Source: Pseudoalteromonas luteoviolacea (GTDB lineage: Bacteria > Pseudomonadota > Gammaproteobacteria > Enterobacterales > Alteromonadaceae). From it: a DNA stretch of 64,000 nt. The position numbers and the translations under genes were made by a program. The stretch lies in NCBI RefSeq assembly GCF_000814765.1, contig NZ_JWIC01000007.1, positions 186,001 to 250,000 on the forward strand, read 5' to 3'. Position 1 is the first letter of the stretch. Each line of letters starts with the position of its first letter. The notes below the pieces were generated by a model, which saw nothing but the letters and a program-made list of their open reading frames with translations, had not been told where the DNA came from and made no database searches. Below, piece by piece: positions 47,704 to 57,112 of the stretch.

Positions 47704-48791
47704 TGCGCAGAGTAGAGGCGATTGACTTTATTAGAGGGGTTGCCGTGCTCGGCTTGCCCCTCACGAACTTGATGTACATGTCGAATTTTACTTCCGGCAG
47801 TGTTGCGCCAAGCACTCAGTGGAATGATGAGCTGATCAGTTACTTAGTGGATGTCTTCGCACATGGTAAGTTTAGAACTGTTTTTAGCATTTTATTCGGA
47901 GTCTCACTGTGCTTGGTCTATGCAAAGCATCAGGAAGGTAGGGCTGCTGAAATTAAAAGTCGCCTTTTCATCTTAGGCGCGATTGGCTGCGTTCATGGCT
48001 TTGTAGTGTGGCCGGGGGATATTTTACTCAATTATGCACTTTCTGGTTTGCTTGTGTTATCTGTCATGAAGTTAGACACGCGCACTTTGATGAAGCTTGC
48101 CGCTTGTAGTATCTTAATTCCAATCGGAATCCTCATTTTATTAATTTATCAAGGGGGAGAAACAACGAATAGTTACCAACTGGATTTGGATGAAGTTGGA
48201 TTTAGTCTTTTAGGGCTCCTCGCGTTTAACTTTGAAAATTACTTATCGATGTTGATGCTGCTTCCTACGATTACGCTTTGGTATGTCTTTGGTTTGATGA
48301 TAATTGGTGTATTACTATATCGGGCCTATTGGCAATTCAAAGCGGTTGTACCAATAAGGTTCTGTCTATTCCTATTGATGCCCATATCAGTGGTTAGCTC
48401 TAGTATTGCTCGAGCGTTGTTGTCAGCAGATTATCGAGTGATATATGAGTTATTGAACTGGTTATTTGCCATCCCATTAAGTGTTGCTGTCGTTTGCATT
48501 ATACTCAATTGCCGTAACAGTAAAGTTTTTCAGGGATCGCTTCTCTCACACGCAGGCAAAAACGCTCTTTCACTCTATTTGATGCAGTCTGTGCTTGGTG
48601 TAGGTCTTTTTCAGTTTGCTTTCCCTACATGGAAGATTTATTTCACGCATACGGACTATTTTTTACTATTTATAAGCTTTACTATCCTACAATTAGCACT
48701 AGTGTGGTGTTTGTGGCGAGTGTCATTGAGGGGCCCTGCGGAGTGGTTCATTGCACACTGTCAGGCCTATTTAAACAGAAGAGAGTATTAA
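47703..48791 (+). CDS. DUF418-family membrane protein
   Basis: A 362-residue protein with about nine membrane segments. It starts MRRVEAIDFIRGVAVLGLP (a DUF418/YeiB-type beginning) and has VFSILFGVSLCLVYAKH, GAIGCVHGFVVWPGDILLNYAL, and HAGKNALSLYLMQSVLGVG. Such proteins belong to the acyltransferase-3/heparan-acetyltransferase-like clan, but the DUF418 reaction is unknown. It is coupled by one-base overlap to the EAL-HDOD gene and directly abuts the binding-protein gene. Confidence 0.88.
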   Translation: MRRVEAIDFIRGVAVLGLPLTNLMYMSNFTSGSVAPSTQWNDELISYLVDVFAHGKFRTVFSILFGVSLCLVYAKHQEGRAAEIKSRLFILGAIGCVHGFVVWPGDILLNYALSGLLVLSVMKLDTRTLMKLAACSILIPIGILILLIYQGGETTNSYQLDLDEVGFSLLGLLAFNFENYLSMLMLLPTITLWYVFGLMIIGVLLYRAYWQFKAVVPIRFCLFLLMPISVVSSSIARALLSADYRVIYELLNWLFAIPLSVAVVCIILNCRNSKVFQGSLLSHAGKNALSLYLMQSVLGVGLFQFAFPTWKIYFTHTDYFLLFISFTILQLALVWCLWRVSLRGPAEWFIAHCQAYLNRREY

Positions 48792-49880
48792 ATGTCGTTG
48801 ATAAAAGTGTTTTGTCTCATACTCACGCTGGGGTTTTCGTATGTGGCTCAAGCCAAAAGTAATTTCTCTGTGCTGTTTGTTAACCCTTCTTTAGAAGGAG
48901 AGCCTTTTTGGGGGAAAGTTCAGAAGATCACAGAAAATGCGGCAGCTCAGCTCGACGTTAACATTGATGTGATTTATGGGGATGGTAATCGTCACATTCA
49001 ATTGGCTGAGCTTAAAAAATACCTCGATTATCGAGCGAGCCCTGACTATGTCATATTAATGCTTTATCCTGGTGGAGCGGAACAGACCCTAACAATGCTT
49101 AATAATTATGGCATTAAGTTTATAACGCTTGAGCAAACCATTACCGGGCTTGAGAAAGAAGAAATAGGGTTCCCCAAAAAGCGTTTTGAGCATTGGTTAG
49201 GTGAAATATACTTTGATAATTACCAAGCAGGTTATGATTTGGCAAAATCATTACACCAAAAAGTGCTTGCTGATGGACATAAGGGACAGGTCAATGGATT
49301 AGCAATCAATGGGCATTATGGAAGTGAGTCAGATAAACGAAATCAAGGTGCAGCAGATTACTTCAAAGAGCATGACATAAACCTTCAGCAAACGGTGCAT
49401 GCAAGTTGGTCAAAAGAGCAAGCTTACTCAAAAACAAAACGTCTATTTAAGCGTTATCCTCAAACTCACATTATTTGGAGCGCTTCAGATTTAATGGCCA
49501 TGGGTGCGCAAACAGCAGTCAGACAATTGGTAAAAAATAACGCTGATAAAGTGGCAATTGGGGGATTTGATTGGTTGTCTGATAGTTTAGGACTCATTGA
49601 ACAAGGCACACTAACGGCTTCAGTGGGCGGACATTTCATGATGGGGGGCTGGGCACTTGTTTCTCTTTTTGATTTTCATCATGGCGCGAAATATTGGCTA
49701 GAAAGCAATGCAATTACTTTCCACCTTTCTGCAATTACAAGTGACAATGTTGATGAATATCTATGGATTTCGTCTTCTCCTGATTGGTCGAAGCTTAATT
49801 ATAAGGATTTAAGTATTTTAGATTCTGCATCGAAGTCATATGATTTTTCGCCTGAACAGTTGAGGAAAACGCAAAACTAA
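48792..49880 (+). CDS. Periplasmic sugar-binding-type protein in an EAL-HDOD operon
   Basis: A 362-residue type-I periplasmic binding protein with signal peptide (VFCLILTLGFSYVAQA). SVLFVNPSLEGEPFWGKVQ, PDYVILMLYPGGAEQT, YFDNYQAGYDLAKSLHQK, IIWSASDLMAMGAQTAVRQL and IGGFDWLSDSLG are the fold landmarks. There is no ABC permease or ATPase nearby. It is the last gene of EAL-HDOD / DUF418 / binding protein, with ATG directly after the DUF418 stop. It is a paralogue of the orphan at 7843-8925. The ligand is unknown; sensing rather than uptake is inferred. Confidence 0.82.
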   Translation: MSLIKVFCLILTLGFSYVAQAKSNFSVLFVNPSLEGEPFWGKVQKITENAAAQLDVNIDVIYGDGNRHIQLAELKKYLDYRASPDYVILMLYPGGAEQTLTMLNNYGIKFITLEQTITGLEKEEIGFPKKRFEHWLGEIYFDNYQAGYDLAKSLHQKVLADGHKGQVNGLAINGHYGSESDKRNQGAADYFKEHDINLQQTVHASWSKEQAYSKTKRLFKRYPQTHIIWSASDLMAMGAQTAVRQLVKNNADKVAIGGFDWLSDSLGLIEQGTLTASVGGHFMMGGWALVSLFDFHHGAKYWLESNAITFHLSAITSDNVDEYLWISSSPDWSKLNYKDLSILDSASKSYDFSPEQLRKTQN

Positions 49881-50001
49881 CTCTTACTTCAGCGAAAGTC
49901 ACGACCTCTTTCGTGATAAAGTGATGTGTACTAGAGTGTTCTGATTCATTTTAAGTTGGAATCATTATACAATCAGCGTTTTTTAGAACATTGAGAATGG
50001 C

Positions 50002-50898
50002 GTGGATACACCAAAACGATTAAATAAGTATATCAGTGAAACTGGATTTTGTAGCCGCAGAGAAGCAGATACACTCATCAGTGAAGGCCGCGTGTCTGTG
50101 AATGGTCAGATTGCCGAAATGGGCTTAAAGGTCACTGATGCAGATAATATTTTGGTAGATAATAAGCCTTTAAAGTCCAAGCCGAAACGCGTTTATATCG
50201 CTTACAACAAGCCTGTTGGCGTGACATGCACCACTGAGCGCAAAATAAAAAGTAATATTGTCAACGCAATAAATTATCCTGAACGTATTTTTCCTATTGG
50301 CAGATTGGACAGGCCTTCTGAAGGGCTGATCTTTTTAACCAATGAAGGTGACATCGTTAATAAAATTTTGCGTGCTGGAAACAATCACGAAAAGGAATAC
50401 ATCGTTACTGTTGATAAAGCCATTGATGATAAGTTTATTCATGGCATGCGTTCAGGCGTGCCAATTCTTGGCACTGTGACAAAAAAATGTTTTGTGAAAA
50501 AAACAGGGCCTAAAAAGTTCACAATCACCCTTACACAAGGGCTAAACAGACAGATCCGTAGAATGTGTGAGTACTTTGGTTACGAAGTACAAACGCTGAA
50601 ACGAGTTAGGATCATGAATGTAAATCTCAATGGGCTTAGAGCAGGTGAATGGCGTCATTTAAGCGAAAAGGAAATGTCTGAGATCAATGCTTCTATAGAA
50701 GGTTCTTCTAAAACGGAAGAAGCATCGGTTGATAATAAAAAAAGAACAAGGCCAAAAGAGCCGTTGAATCAGAATCGTAGTGCATCAGATAAGCCACGTG
50801 GCAAGCATCAGAATACTCAAACACGACCAGACAAACCGAAAAGAAGATCAGGTAAAAAGCCGGATCGTGTTAAAGGGACGCTTTCACTGAAAAGATAA
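50002..50898 (+). CDS. rluF: 23S rRNA pseudouridine(2604) synthase RluF
   Basis: A 298-residue RsuA/RluF-type pseudouridine synthase. An S4 RNA-binding domain (residues ~5-55, [18 protein letters not shown]) precedes the catalytic domain with [18 protein letters not shown] (catalytic Asp), then [19 protein letters not shown]. The C-terminal ~70 residues are basic and disordered ([27 protein letters not shown]). The start is GTG 50002; family members usually begin here. The terminator at 50898 overlaps its stop. Confidence 0.95.
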   Translation: MDTPKRLNKYISETGFCSRREADTLISEGRVSVNGQIAEMGLKVTDADNILVDNKPLKSKPKRVYIAYNKPVGVTCTTERKIKSNIVNAINYPERIFPIGRLDRPSEGLIFLTNEGDIVNKILRAGNNHEKEYIVTVDKAIDDKFIHGMRSGVPILGTVTKKCFVKKTGPKKFTITLTQGLNRQIRRMCEYFGYEVQTLKRVRIMNVNLNGLRAGEWRHLSEKEMSEINASIEGSSKTEEASVDNKKRTRPKEPLNQNRSASDKPRGKHQNTQTRPDKPKRRSGKKPDRVKGTLSLKR

Positions 50899-50923
50899 AA
50901 ATGGCCGCAATTGCGGCCATTTT
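50898..50923. terminator. Bidirectional terminator between rluF and the RND pump
   Basis: A perfect 11-bp stem (AAAATGGCCGC / GCGGCCATTTT) with loop AATT. A and T runs in both directions suit the two convergent units. Confidence 0.92.
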
Positions 50924-50929
50924 ACTTTG

Positions 50930-53900
50930 TTATTGCGCGTTTTCTGGTGCTTTAATTTTGAATGCCAAACAATAAACAACCGGGATTACAATTAAGGTTA
51001 AAACGGTGGCAAAGCCAAGTCCAAACATAATTGTTACCGCCATTGATTTAAAGAACACATCAAATAACAGTGGGATCATACCCAATATCGTAGTGATGGC
51101 AGCCATCGATACAGGTCTTACACGGCTTACCCCAGAATCAAAAACGGCTTGATAAGGCGTTTTACCACTGTCGATTTCAAGGTTTATTTGGTCCATCAAC
51201 ACAATTCCATTTTTAATTAACATACCAGAAAGGCTAAGCAGTCCAAGTAGTGCCATAAAACTAAATGGGGCTTGAAAAGCAACTAACCCGGCTGTTACAC
51301 CAATAATGGCCAATGGCACAGTACTCCAAATGACTAAAGGTTTTTTAACGGAGTTAAACAGTAGCACTGTGATCATAAACATACTTAAATAGCCCAGAGG
51401 AAGCGAGCCAAAGATGGCTGTTTTCGCTTTAGACGAAGATTCATACTCGCCGCCCCATTCCATTTTGTAGCCAACAGGTAGCTCAATGGATTCAATATCT
51501 GCTTTTATTCGGGCAAATAGTTTGGCAGGTGTTTCGTTGCCAATAACATCATGGTCAGCCATGACCGTGATAGTGCGCTTTCGGTCTCGACGCATGATCA
51601 AGCTGTCTTCCCAGACAACTTCAAATTTATCTACGATTTGGCTTACCGGCACGTATACATTGAGTACAGGGCTAAATACTTGTAAGTCCTGTAAGTTCTC
51701 AACATTGTACCTTTCTATTTCAGGAGAACGTGCGACGATAGGTAACATTTGTGTACCATCACGGTATAGCCCAACTTGTTTACCAGAGATGCTAGTCAGC
51801 AGTAACTGGTCTAGATCGGTTTTGCTGATCCCTAAACGACGAGCTTTTTGTTCATTAAATACGGGCTGAAGCACTTTGCTTCGTTGACGCCAATCGTCTT
51901 TTATACTGTGCGCGCCAGGGTCATTTTCTAAAATTGTTTTAGCTTTAGCTGCCAATTGGCGCAAAACCACAGGATCAGGACCTGAGAAGCGCGCTTCGAT
52001 TTTAGCATCCGTTGAAGGGCCTATCTCCATACGCTTTATTTTCAGTTGTCCATCCAGTTCATTTTCTCCGGAAAAAGCACGGACCTTTGCTATCATGTCA
52101 GTGACATCTTCACGTGTTTTTACTCGGATAATGAGCTGTCCATACGCGTCATATTGCTTTTCAGGGCTGTATGTGAGCATAAACCTTGGCGCACCTTGAC
52201 CAATTGTTGCTGTGACGTCTGTTACGGCATCATGCTGTCTTAGGAATGTTTCGAGCTTTTTAACATTGTCTGAAGTTGCGCGGATATCTGCACCTTGGTA
52301 GTTCCAATAATCCACATAAAACATCGGCGTGTTTGATGCAGGGAAAAATGATTGCTTAACAGATTTAAAGCCAACCACCGCACTGCCAAGCAAAATAACC
52401 ATGAAGACCACAGTAGCCCACCTATTACGTAAGCTAAATGCGAGTAATGTCTTATATGCGGTAAAAATAATCCCTTTATAAGGATCGTTCTGGTGCTCGC
52501 TACTACCTGATTTAATCTCTTCTTTAAAAAGTATGTTTGCAAAGAAAGGAGTAAGTGTAATGGCGGTTACCCAGCTAAGTAGCAGTGAAATAAAGAGCAC
52601 CCAAAATAATGAACCTGCAAACTCACCACTGGCATCTGAGCTCAATCCAATTGGTGCAAATGCTGTAATACCAATTACGGTTGCCCCCAATAGCGGCCAC
52701 TTGGTTTGCTCGACAATATTAACCGCCGCTTTCACTTTCGTTTGACCGCGCTTTAAGTTAATCAAAATACCTTCTGTTATTACGATGGCATTATCTACCA
52801 ACATACCTAATGCGATGATTAAAGCACCCAGTGAGATCCTCTGTAGGTCGATAGCAAACAATTTCATAAAAATGAAAGTGCCTAAAACGGTTAGGAGGAG
52901 TATACCGCCGATTAAGATACCGCTTTTTACACCCATAAAAATGAGTAATACTATGATAACAATTGCTACGGCTTCTAATAAACTCACAATGAAGCCATCC
53001 ACTGACTTTTTAACTTCAGCGGGTTGATTGTAAACACTATTTACTTCAATACCATAAGGCTTTTGATATTCTAATTCTGCAAGGCGCTTTTTAATTGCTA
53101 CGCCCACATCAACCACGTTGACGCCGGAAGTGAACGAAATACCGACCAATAAAGCCCTGTCATTATTAAAGCGAGTAATGTGGTTAGGTACTTCTTGGTA
53201 TTCTCTTGAGACCGTAGCAACATCGCCTAAATAGATCAGTTCTCTCGCACCTGGTTGAGATATTAGTAAATTCTCTAGCTCAGATACATTTGAAAATTCA
53301 CCTGTAGGGTGTAGGCGAATTGATTCTTTGCCTACGCGAATTTTACCTGCATTCGACACGGTGTTTTGCGTTTGCAGTAATGAGAAAATATGATTAGGAG
53401 AAATCCCTAACTGTGACATTTTTTGGGTCGAGATTTCGACAATGACTTGGGCTTGTTGTTCACCTGCCACCGTGACCTTACTGACACCATCTACTAATAC
53501 AAGCTCTCGACGTAAAAAGTCGACATAGTTTTTGAGCTCATCATACGTATAACCAGCGCCAGTAACGCCATATAACATACCGTATACGTCAGCAAAATCA
53601 TCCATAATTGTGGGCGGTTGTACACCAGATGGCAGTTGCGGTGTAAGATCATTAATTTTGCGTCTTAATTCGTCCCATATTTGTTTGAGATCCTCTTTCC
53701 GGTAGGTACTTTTCATTTCAACTGAAATCTGAGACTTGCCTGGAGAAGAAATTGAGGTGACATAATCAACGTACGGCAAGCTCTGTATTGCATTTTCAAT
53801 TGGGTAGGTGACTTCCTCTTCTACTTGCTGTGGCGATGCGCCAGGATAGGCTGTGATCACCATGGCTTTTTTTAATGTAAACTCAGGATCTTCCAATTGG

Positions 53901-53998
53901 CCGAGACCAAAGTATGAAACACCACCTGCTGCAAATAGCAGCACGGCAAACATTGCGCTAATGACTTTATTTTCAATAGACCAACTTGCTAAGCTCAT
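50930..53998 (-). CDS. RND-family multidrug efflux permease
   Basis: A 1022-residue HAE1-type inner-membrane pump. It has 12 expected membrane helices, two large periplasmic loops, and the proton-relay motif in TM4 (ALIIALGMLVDNAIVITEG, Asp in VDNA). YPGASPQQVEEEVTYPIE and PFSFMALLGLLSLSGMLIKN are typical. I chose ATG 53998 (GAGG upstream) directly after the adaptor's stop at 54001, so the two are translated together. No outer-membrane factor gene is beside it; a housekeeping TolC may be used. Substrates are unknown. Confidence 0.93.
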   Translation of the reverse strand: MSLASWSIENKVISAMFAVLLFAAGGVSYFGLGQLEDPEFTLKKAMVITAYPGASPQQVEEEVTYPIENAIQSLPYVDYVTSISSPGKSQISVEMKSTYRKEDLKQIWDELRRKINDLTPQLPSGVQPPTIMDDFADVYGMLYGVTGAGYTYDELKNYVDFLRRELVLVDGVSKVTVAGEQQAQVIVEISTQKMSQLGISPNHIFSLLQTQNTVSNAGKIRVGKESIRLHPTGEFSNVSELENLLISQPGARELIYLGDVATVSREYQEVPNHITRFNNDRALLVGISFTSGVNVVDVGVAIKKRLAELEYQKPYGIEVNSVYNQPAEVKKSVDGFIVSLLEAVAIVIIVLLIFMGVKSGILIGGILLLTVLGTFIFMKLFAIDLQRISLGALIIALGMLVDNAIVITEGILINLKRGQTKVKAAVNIVEQTKWPLLGATVIGITAFAPIGLSSDASGEFAGSLFWVLFISLLLSWVTAITLTPFFANILFKEEIKSGSSEHQNDPYKGIIFTAYKTLLAFSLRNRWATVVFMVILLGSAVVGFKSVKQSFFPASNTPMFYVDYWNYQGADIRATSDNVKKLETFLRQHDAVTDVTATIGQGAPRFMLTYSPEKQYDAYGQLIIRVKTREDVTDMIAKVRAFSGENELDGQLKIKRMEIGPSTDAKIEARFSGPDPVVLRQLAAKAKTILENDPGAHSIKDDWRQRSKVLQPVFNEQKARRLGISKTDLDQLLLTSISGKQVGLYRDGTQMLPIVARSPEIERYNVENLQDLQVFSPVLNVYVPVSQIVDKFEVVWEDSLIMRRDRKRTITVMADHDVIGNETPAKLFARIKADIESIELPVGYKMEWGGEYESSSKAKTAIFGSLPLGYLSMFMITVLLFNSVKKPLVIWSTVPLAIIGVTAGLVAFQAPFSFMALLGLLSLSGMLIKNGIVLMDQINLEIDSGKTPYQAVFDSGVSRVRPVSMAAITTILGMIPLLFDVFFKSMAVTIMFGLGFATVLTLIVIPVVYCLAFKIKAPENAQ

Positions 53999-54000
53999 AA

Positions 54001-55080
54001 TTATAAGCCTCGCTCTTTTGTCCAAGGCCTCACTTTCAAGTTTTCTTTTAGGTGATGTACGCCAGCGGCTACCACAACTTCACCTGCTTTAAGTCCATCT
54101 AAAACTTCAATACTCGACGCTCTCATTTCACCCAGCGTTATACGACGTTTGTTGACTGTGTTTGTATTCGTGTTAAACACCCAAACGTAGTGATTATTAT
54201 CTATTTGTTCATCCTGAGCTGAGAAAACGGCTTCGTTAGGTACTAACAGCGCGCTCTTTTGTAAGTTCATGACTTTGCTAGGGTCGATATAAACATGGCC
54301 AGTCATACCTGCAAATAAATTGAAATCTTCCGGAATTGGAAGTGAAAATACGACTTTATATGTCAAAGTAACTGGATCTGCTTGAGTGTCCCACTCTTTG
54401 ATGGTTAATGAGTATGATTTATCAGGAAAACCATCAAAAATAACGGTTGGGTGATAGTCTAAATCTTTGTTTACACGGGCAACAAGTTTTTCCGGCACTT
54501 GAATGACAACATCCATGCGGTCACGGGTTTCCAGTCTGAGAATGTTTTGTTTGGCAACGATATTTTCAAAGTTTTTGACAAATACTTTCGCAACTGTGCC
54601 ATCAAATGGTGCGCGTAGTTCACTGTTTTGTAGATTTGTTTGAGCAATTCTATACGCAGATTCAGTGACTTGTTTATTTGCGAGCGCTTGATCGTATTCA
54701 GCTTTACTTGCTGTTGACTTGTTGAACAACGACTCAATACGATTTAGCTGTAATGTAGCGAGCTCATATTGGGCTTTGCGTTGTTGGAACTGTAACTCAA
54801 AGTCTTCAGGATCTAATTTGGCCAGTAGTTGACCCTTCTTCACTTCTTGGCCCGCTAAAATGGGAAAGTCGATAAGCTCACCGTTGACACGAAATGCGAG
54901 GTATGAACCTTGATTTGCGACAACTTCTGCTGGGAAATGTCTTATAGCTGCTGCCGCTGGATCGCTGACCGTATGCAGTTTGACTGGCCTAACTAAGTCT
55001 TGATTTGGTGATTGGATAACTTCATCTTGGCAAGCACCAAGTAAAAGTGCGGAAGATAATACGAGTACGCGTTTAAACAC
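54001..55080 (-). CDS. RND efflux periplasmic adaptor lipoprotein
   Basis: A 359-residue membrane-fusion protein. The signal has a lipobox (LLLGAC, Cys17). The barrel/lipoyl halves follow (GSYLAFRVNGELID, FPILAGQEVKKGQLLAKLDPEDF), a coiled-coil hairpin rich in Q/A/E (RKAQYELATLQLNRIES), then LRAPFDGTVAKVFVKN and GLKAGEVVVAAGVHHL. It precedes the pump gene with a 2-base gap. The divergent LysR-type gene begins 107 bases away. Confidence 0.92.
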   Translation of the reverse strand: MFKRVLVLSSALLLGACQDEVIQSPNQDLVRPVKLHTVSDPAAAAIRHFPAEVVANQGSYLAFRVNGELIDFPILAGQEVKKGQLLAKLDPEDFELQFQQRKAQYELATLQLNRIESLFNKSTASKAEYDQALANKQVTESAYRIAQTNLQNSELRAPFDGTVAKVFVKNFENIVAKQNILRLETRDRMDVVIQVPEKLVARVNKDLDYHPTVIFDGFPDKSYSLTIKEWDTQADPVTLTYKVVFSLPIPEDFNLFAGMTGHVYIDPSKVMNLQKSALLVPNEAVFSAQDEQIDNNHYVWVFNTNTNTVNKRRITLGEMRASSIEVLDGLKAGEVVVAAGVHHLKENLKVRPWTKERGL

Positions 55081-55187
55081 TTAAGTTACTCCGAAATATA
55101 TGACTCCTAAGATAATGTAGTGCAGGATATATAAAATAGTACTAAAATAAAAATTATAAAAAATTAGAGTTTTAATAAATAAAATTT

Positions 55188-56081
55188 ATGAAGTTGTCGG
55201 ATTTAGAAGTGCTCCATGTGGTTGCGCATTCTCAAAGTCTCAATGATGCGGCCAAACGTCTATTCAAAACACAACCCGCGGTAACACAAGCTTTAAAAAG
55301 GCTTAGTACCGAGTTGGGATTTCCCTTGGTTACTAGAGAAGACTATAGAATTAAGCTTACAGAGCAAGGGCAGCGCTTTTATAAAGAAGCGGTAAAGTTG
55401 ATTGAGCATCATGAAAACCTTAAATCAATGGCTGCGGATTTTGCTCAAGGAAACGAGCCCAAGTTTAATATTTGCTATGAAGCAATGAGTTATGACTACA
55501 ACTGTAATGAGCTTATTAAACGTACGTTTAGGCAGTTCCCGTCTACAGCGTTTGAAATCACCAGCGGTAAGCGCTTTGTTGCACTCGATAGAGTGAATCA
55601 AGGACTATCAGATATCGGAGTCGGACCTTGGTTTAATTTGTTTCATGCAACCGGTGACTTAGAGTCTGTCGCTATTGGTGAAGTAAAGTTGGGCCTGGTT
55701 GCCAAAAAAGGTTTGTTGCCGCGCAAACTAACATTCGAAGCGTTAAATCAGTACCCTTGTTTAGCAATGACAGAGAGTGGATTTGAGTTTGATAGCGACC
55801 GCCTAGAGTACTCAAAAAGTCGCAGTGTCATGAAACTTGATGACATTGCAACAATCAAGATGTTTTTATTACAGGGGCTTGGTTTTGCGATTGTGACATT
55901 AAACCACTGTGAGAAAGAGTTAGAGCAAGGATTGCTTGAACAAATAAGGGTATCAGATAGGCAAGATCAGTTCACTGTCGATATACATGCGTTTAGAAGA
56001 CAGTTACCGCATCATGGTTCTGTAGCACAGTATTTATGGGACGGATTTAAAGAGTTAGGTAAACAGTATCGTGAACGATGA
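55188..56081 (+). CDS. LysR-type transcriptional regulator
   Basis: A 297-residue regulator. The N-terminal winged HTH is LEVLHVVAHSQSLNDAAKRLF and QPAVTQALKRLSTELGFPLV; the effector domain (~90-290) follows. It is divergent from the RND pump, so it probably controls efflux in response to a small molecule. The next gene's GTG start overlaps its end by 11 bases. Confidence 0.9.
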   Translation: MKLSDLEVLHVVAHSQSLNDAAKRLFKTQPAVTQALKRLSTELGFPLVTREDYRIKLTEQGQRFYKEAVKLIEHHENLKSMAADFAQGNEPKFNICYEAMSYDYNCNELIKRTFRQFPSTAFEITSGKRFVALDRVNQGLSDIGVGPWFNLFHATGDLESVAIGEVKLGLVAKKGLLPRKLTFEALNQYPCLAMTESGFEFDSDRLEYSKSRSVMKLDDIATIKMFLLQGLGFAIVTLNHCEKELEQGLLEQIRVSDRQDQFTVDIHAFRRQLPHHGSVAQYLWDGFKELGKQYRER

Positions 56082-56376
56082 ATTCAAACAAAATGTATAC
56101 ACACTTATAGGCGCTATTCCGAAAGGGAGTGTCGCTACTTATGGGCAAATAGCAAAGCTTGCAGGCGCACCGAAGCATGCGCGTTCAGTGGGCTACCTAT
56201 TGAAGCATTTGCCTAATGACAGTACTTTACCTTGGCACAGGGTGATTAACAGTCAGGGAAAAATTTCTTTCCCAACAGGCAGTGAGAAGTTTAATACTCA
56301 GTCTTTTAAGCTTCAAGCAGAGGGTGTACTGCTGCTAAATGGAAAAATATCTCTACAAAAATATTTGTGGCGTTAA
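56071..56376 (+). CDS. Alkyltransferase-like protein (ATL; MGMT fold without catalytic Cys)
   Basis: A 101-residue DNA-binding protein of the O6-alkylguanine-DNA alkyltransferase fold. The active-site PCHR of MGMT is PWHRVI here (Trp55), the mark of an ATL. The arginine finger HARSVGYLL (Arg38) and the HTH segment VATYGQIAKLAG are present. ATLs bind O6-alkylguanine and hand it to nucleotide excision repair; they do not transfer the alkyl group. The start is GTG 56071, overlapping the LysR gene. Confidence 0.9.
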   Translation: MNDEFKQNVYTLIGAIPKGSVATYGQIAKLAGAPKHARSVGYLLKHLPNDSTLPWHRVINSQGKISFPTGSEKFNTQSFKLQAEGVLLLNGKISLQKYLWR

Positions 56377-56481
56377 TTAATATCTTGATAAGAAAGCATC
56401 GAGATAATTTCGGAAATTGGGTTGATCGGTTTAGAACACGTTGGCGTAAATAGACTTAGAGATTATCACAACTAAGTTAAT

Positions 56482-57054
56482 ATGAAACGAGCACTTTTTC
56501 CTTTATCAGTATATATTTTACCGCAGGGTTACACACGGTTACGCATATTTGAGCCTCGCTATTTGCACATGGTCAAAATGGCCATGAAAGAGCACAGTGG
56601 CTTTGTGTTGTGTCACAGCGATAAAACGTCTGCCACAGACGTGTCGAGAGAAGGTGTATTTGTTGAAATTGTTGACTTTTCACAAGACAGTGGTGGTCAG
56701 TTACTCATAGACGTTTATGCTCGGCACAGAGTAGTGATCTCGGATGTAACTGTTGACGATATGAACTTAAAATATGGTTCATGTGAGACTGTCGATAAGC
56801 CATTGTGGGAGCTTGGTAGCGAGAGCTTTGTTTATCACGAACGCTTGGCTGACTTGTTGAGAGATTTATTTGTGGTAAACACTGAGCTCAATGATTTGTA
56901 CAAAAAGAAAAATTATGCGGATCCGATTTGGGTCGCAGCCAGATGGCTGGAGCTGTTGCCTCTCACGCTGCCTCAAAAGCAAAAAATTCAAAGCTGTCGA
57001 ACATATCAAGCGGTTGCAGGTGTTTTGTTTGAAGTTTTTGACGAACAAGAGTGA
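56482..57054 (+). CDS. LON substrate-binding-domain protein
   Basis: A 190-residue protein with only the N-terminal domain of Lon protease (ALFPLSVYILPQGYTRLRIFEPRYLHMV, landmark LRIFEPRYLHM). No AAA+ or protease part is present. Such proteins bind unfolded segments or act as adaptors, but their function is not known. The rpoE promoter begins inside its last codon (TGATCT at 57052), so it sits directly upstream of the singlet-oxygen operon. A separate promoter upstream of 56482 is likely. Confidence 0.85.
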   Translation: MKRALFPLSVYILPQGYTRLRIFEPRYLHMVKMAMKEHSGFVLCHSDKTSATDVSREGVFVEIVDFSQDSGGQLLIDVYARHRVVISDVTVDDMNLKYGSCETVDKPLWELGSESFVYHERLADLLRDLFVVNTELNDLYKKKNYADPIWVAARWLELLPLTLPQKQKIQSCRTYQAVAGVLFEVFDEQE

Positions 57055-57081
57055 TCTTAATGTTAAAGCGTGCCGTATAGT
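57052..57081 (+). promoter_or_regulatory. Candidate autoregulatory ECF promoter of rpoE-chrR
   Basis: TGATCT (57052-57057, overlapping the stop codon of the LON-domain gene), 18 bases and TATAGT (57076-57081). Rhodobacter RpoE uses TGATCC-N18-TAAGA, so the -35 and spacing fit and the -10 differs somewhat. The -10 lies 37 bases before ATG 57113. ECF sigma genes commonly control themselves. Confidence 0.55.
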
Positions 57082-57112
57082 CTACTATGTTACTGGCTGA
57101 GAGTGTTACATT

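Noticed and set aside
49908..49928. TCACGA / TCGTGA hairpin after the binding-protein gene as a terminator
   Set aside because: Only a 6-bp stem and no T-tract; kept as unproven.
55081..55187. LysR-box (T-N11-A) in the gap between regulator and RND pump
   Set aside because: The region is very AT-rich and several sites fit equally well, so none can be singled out.
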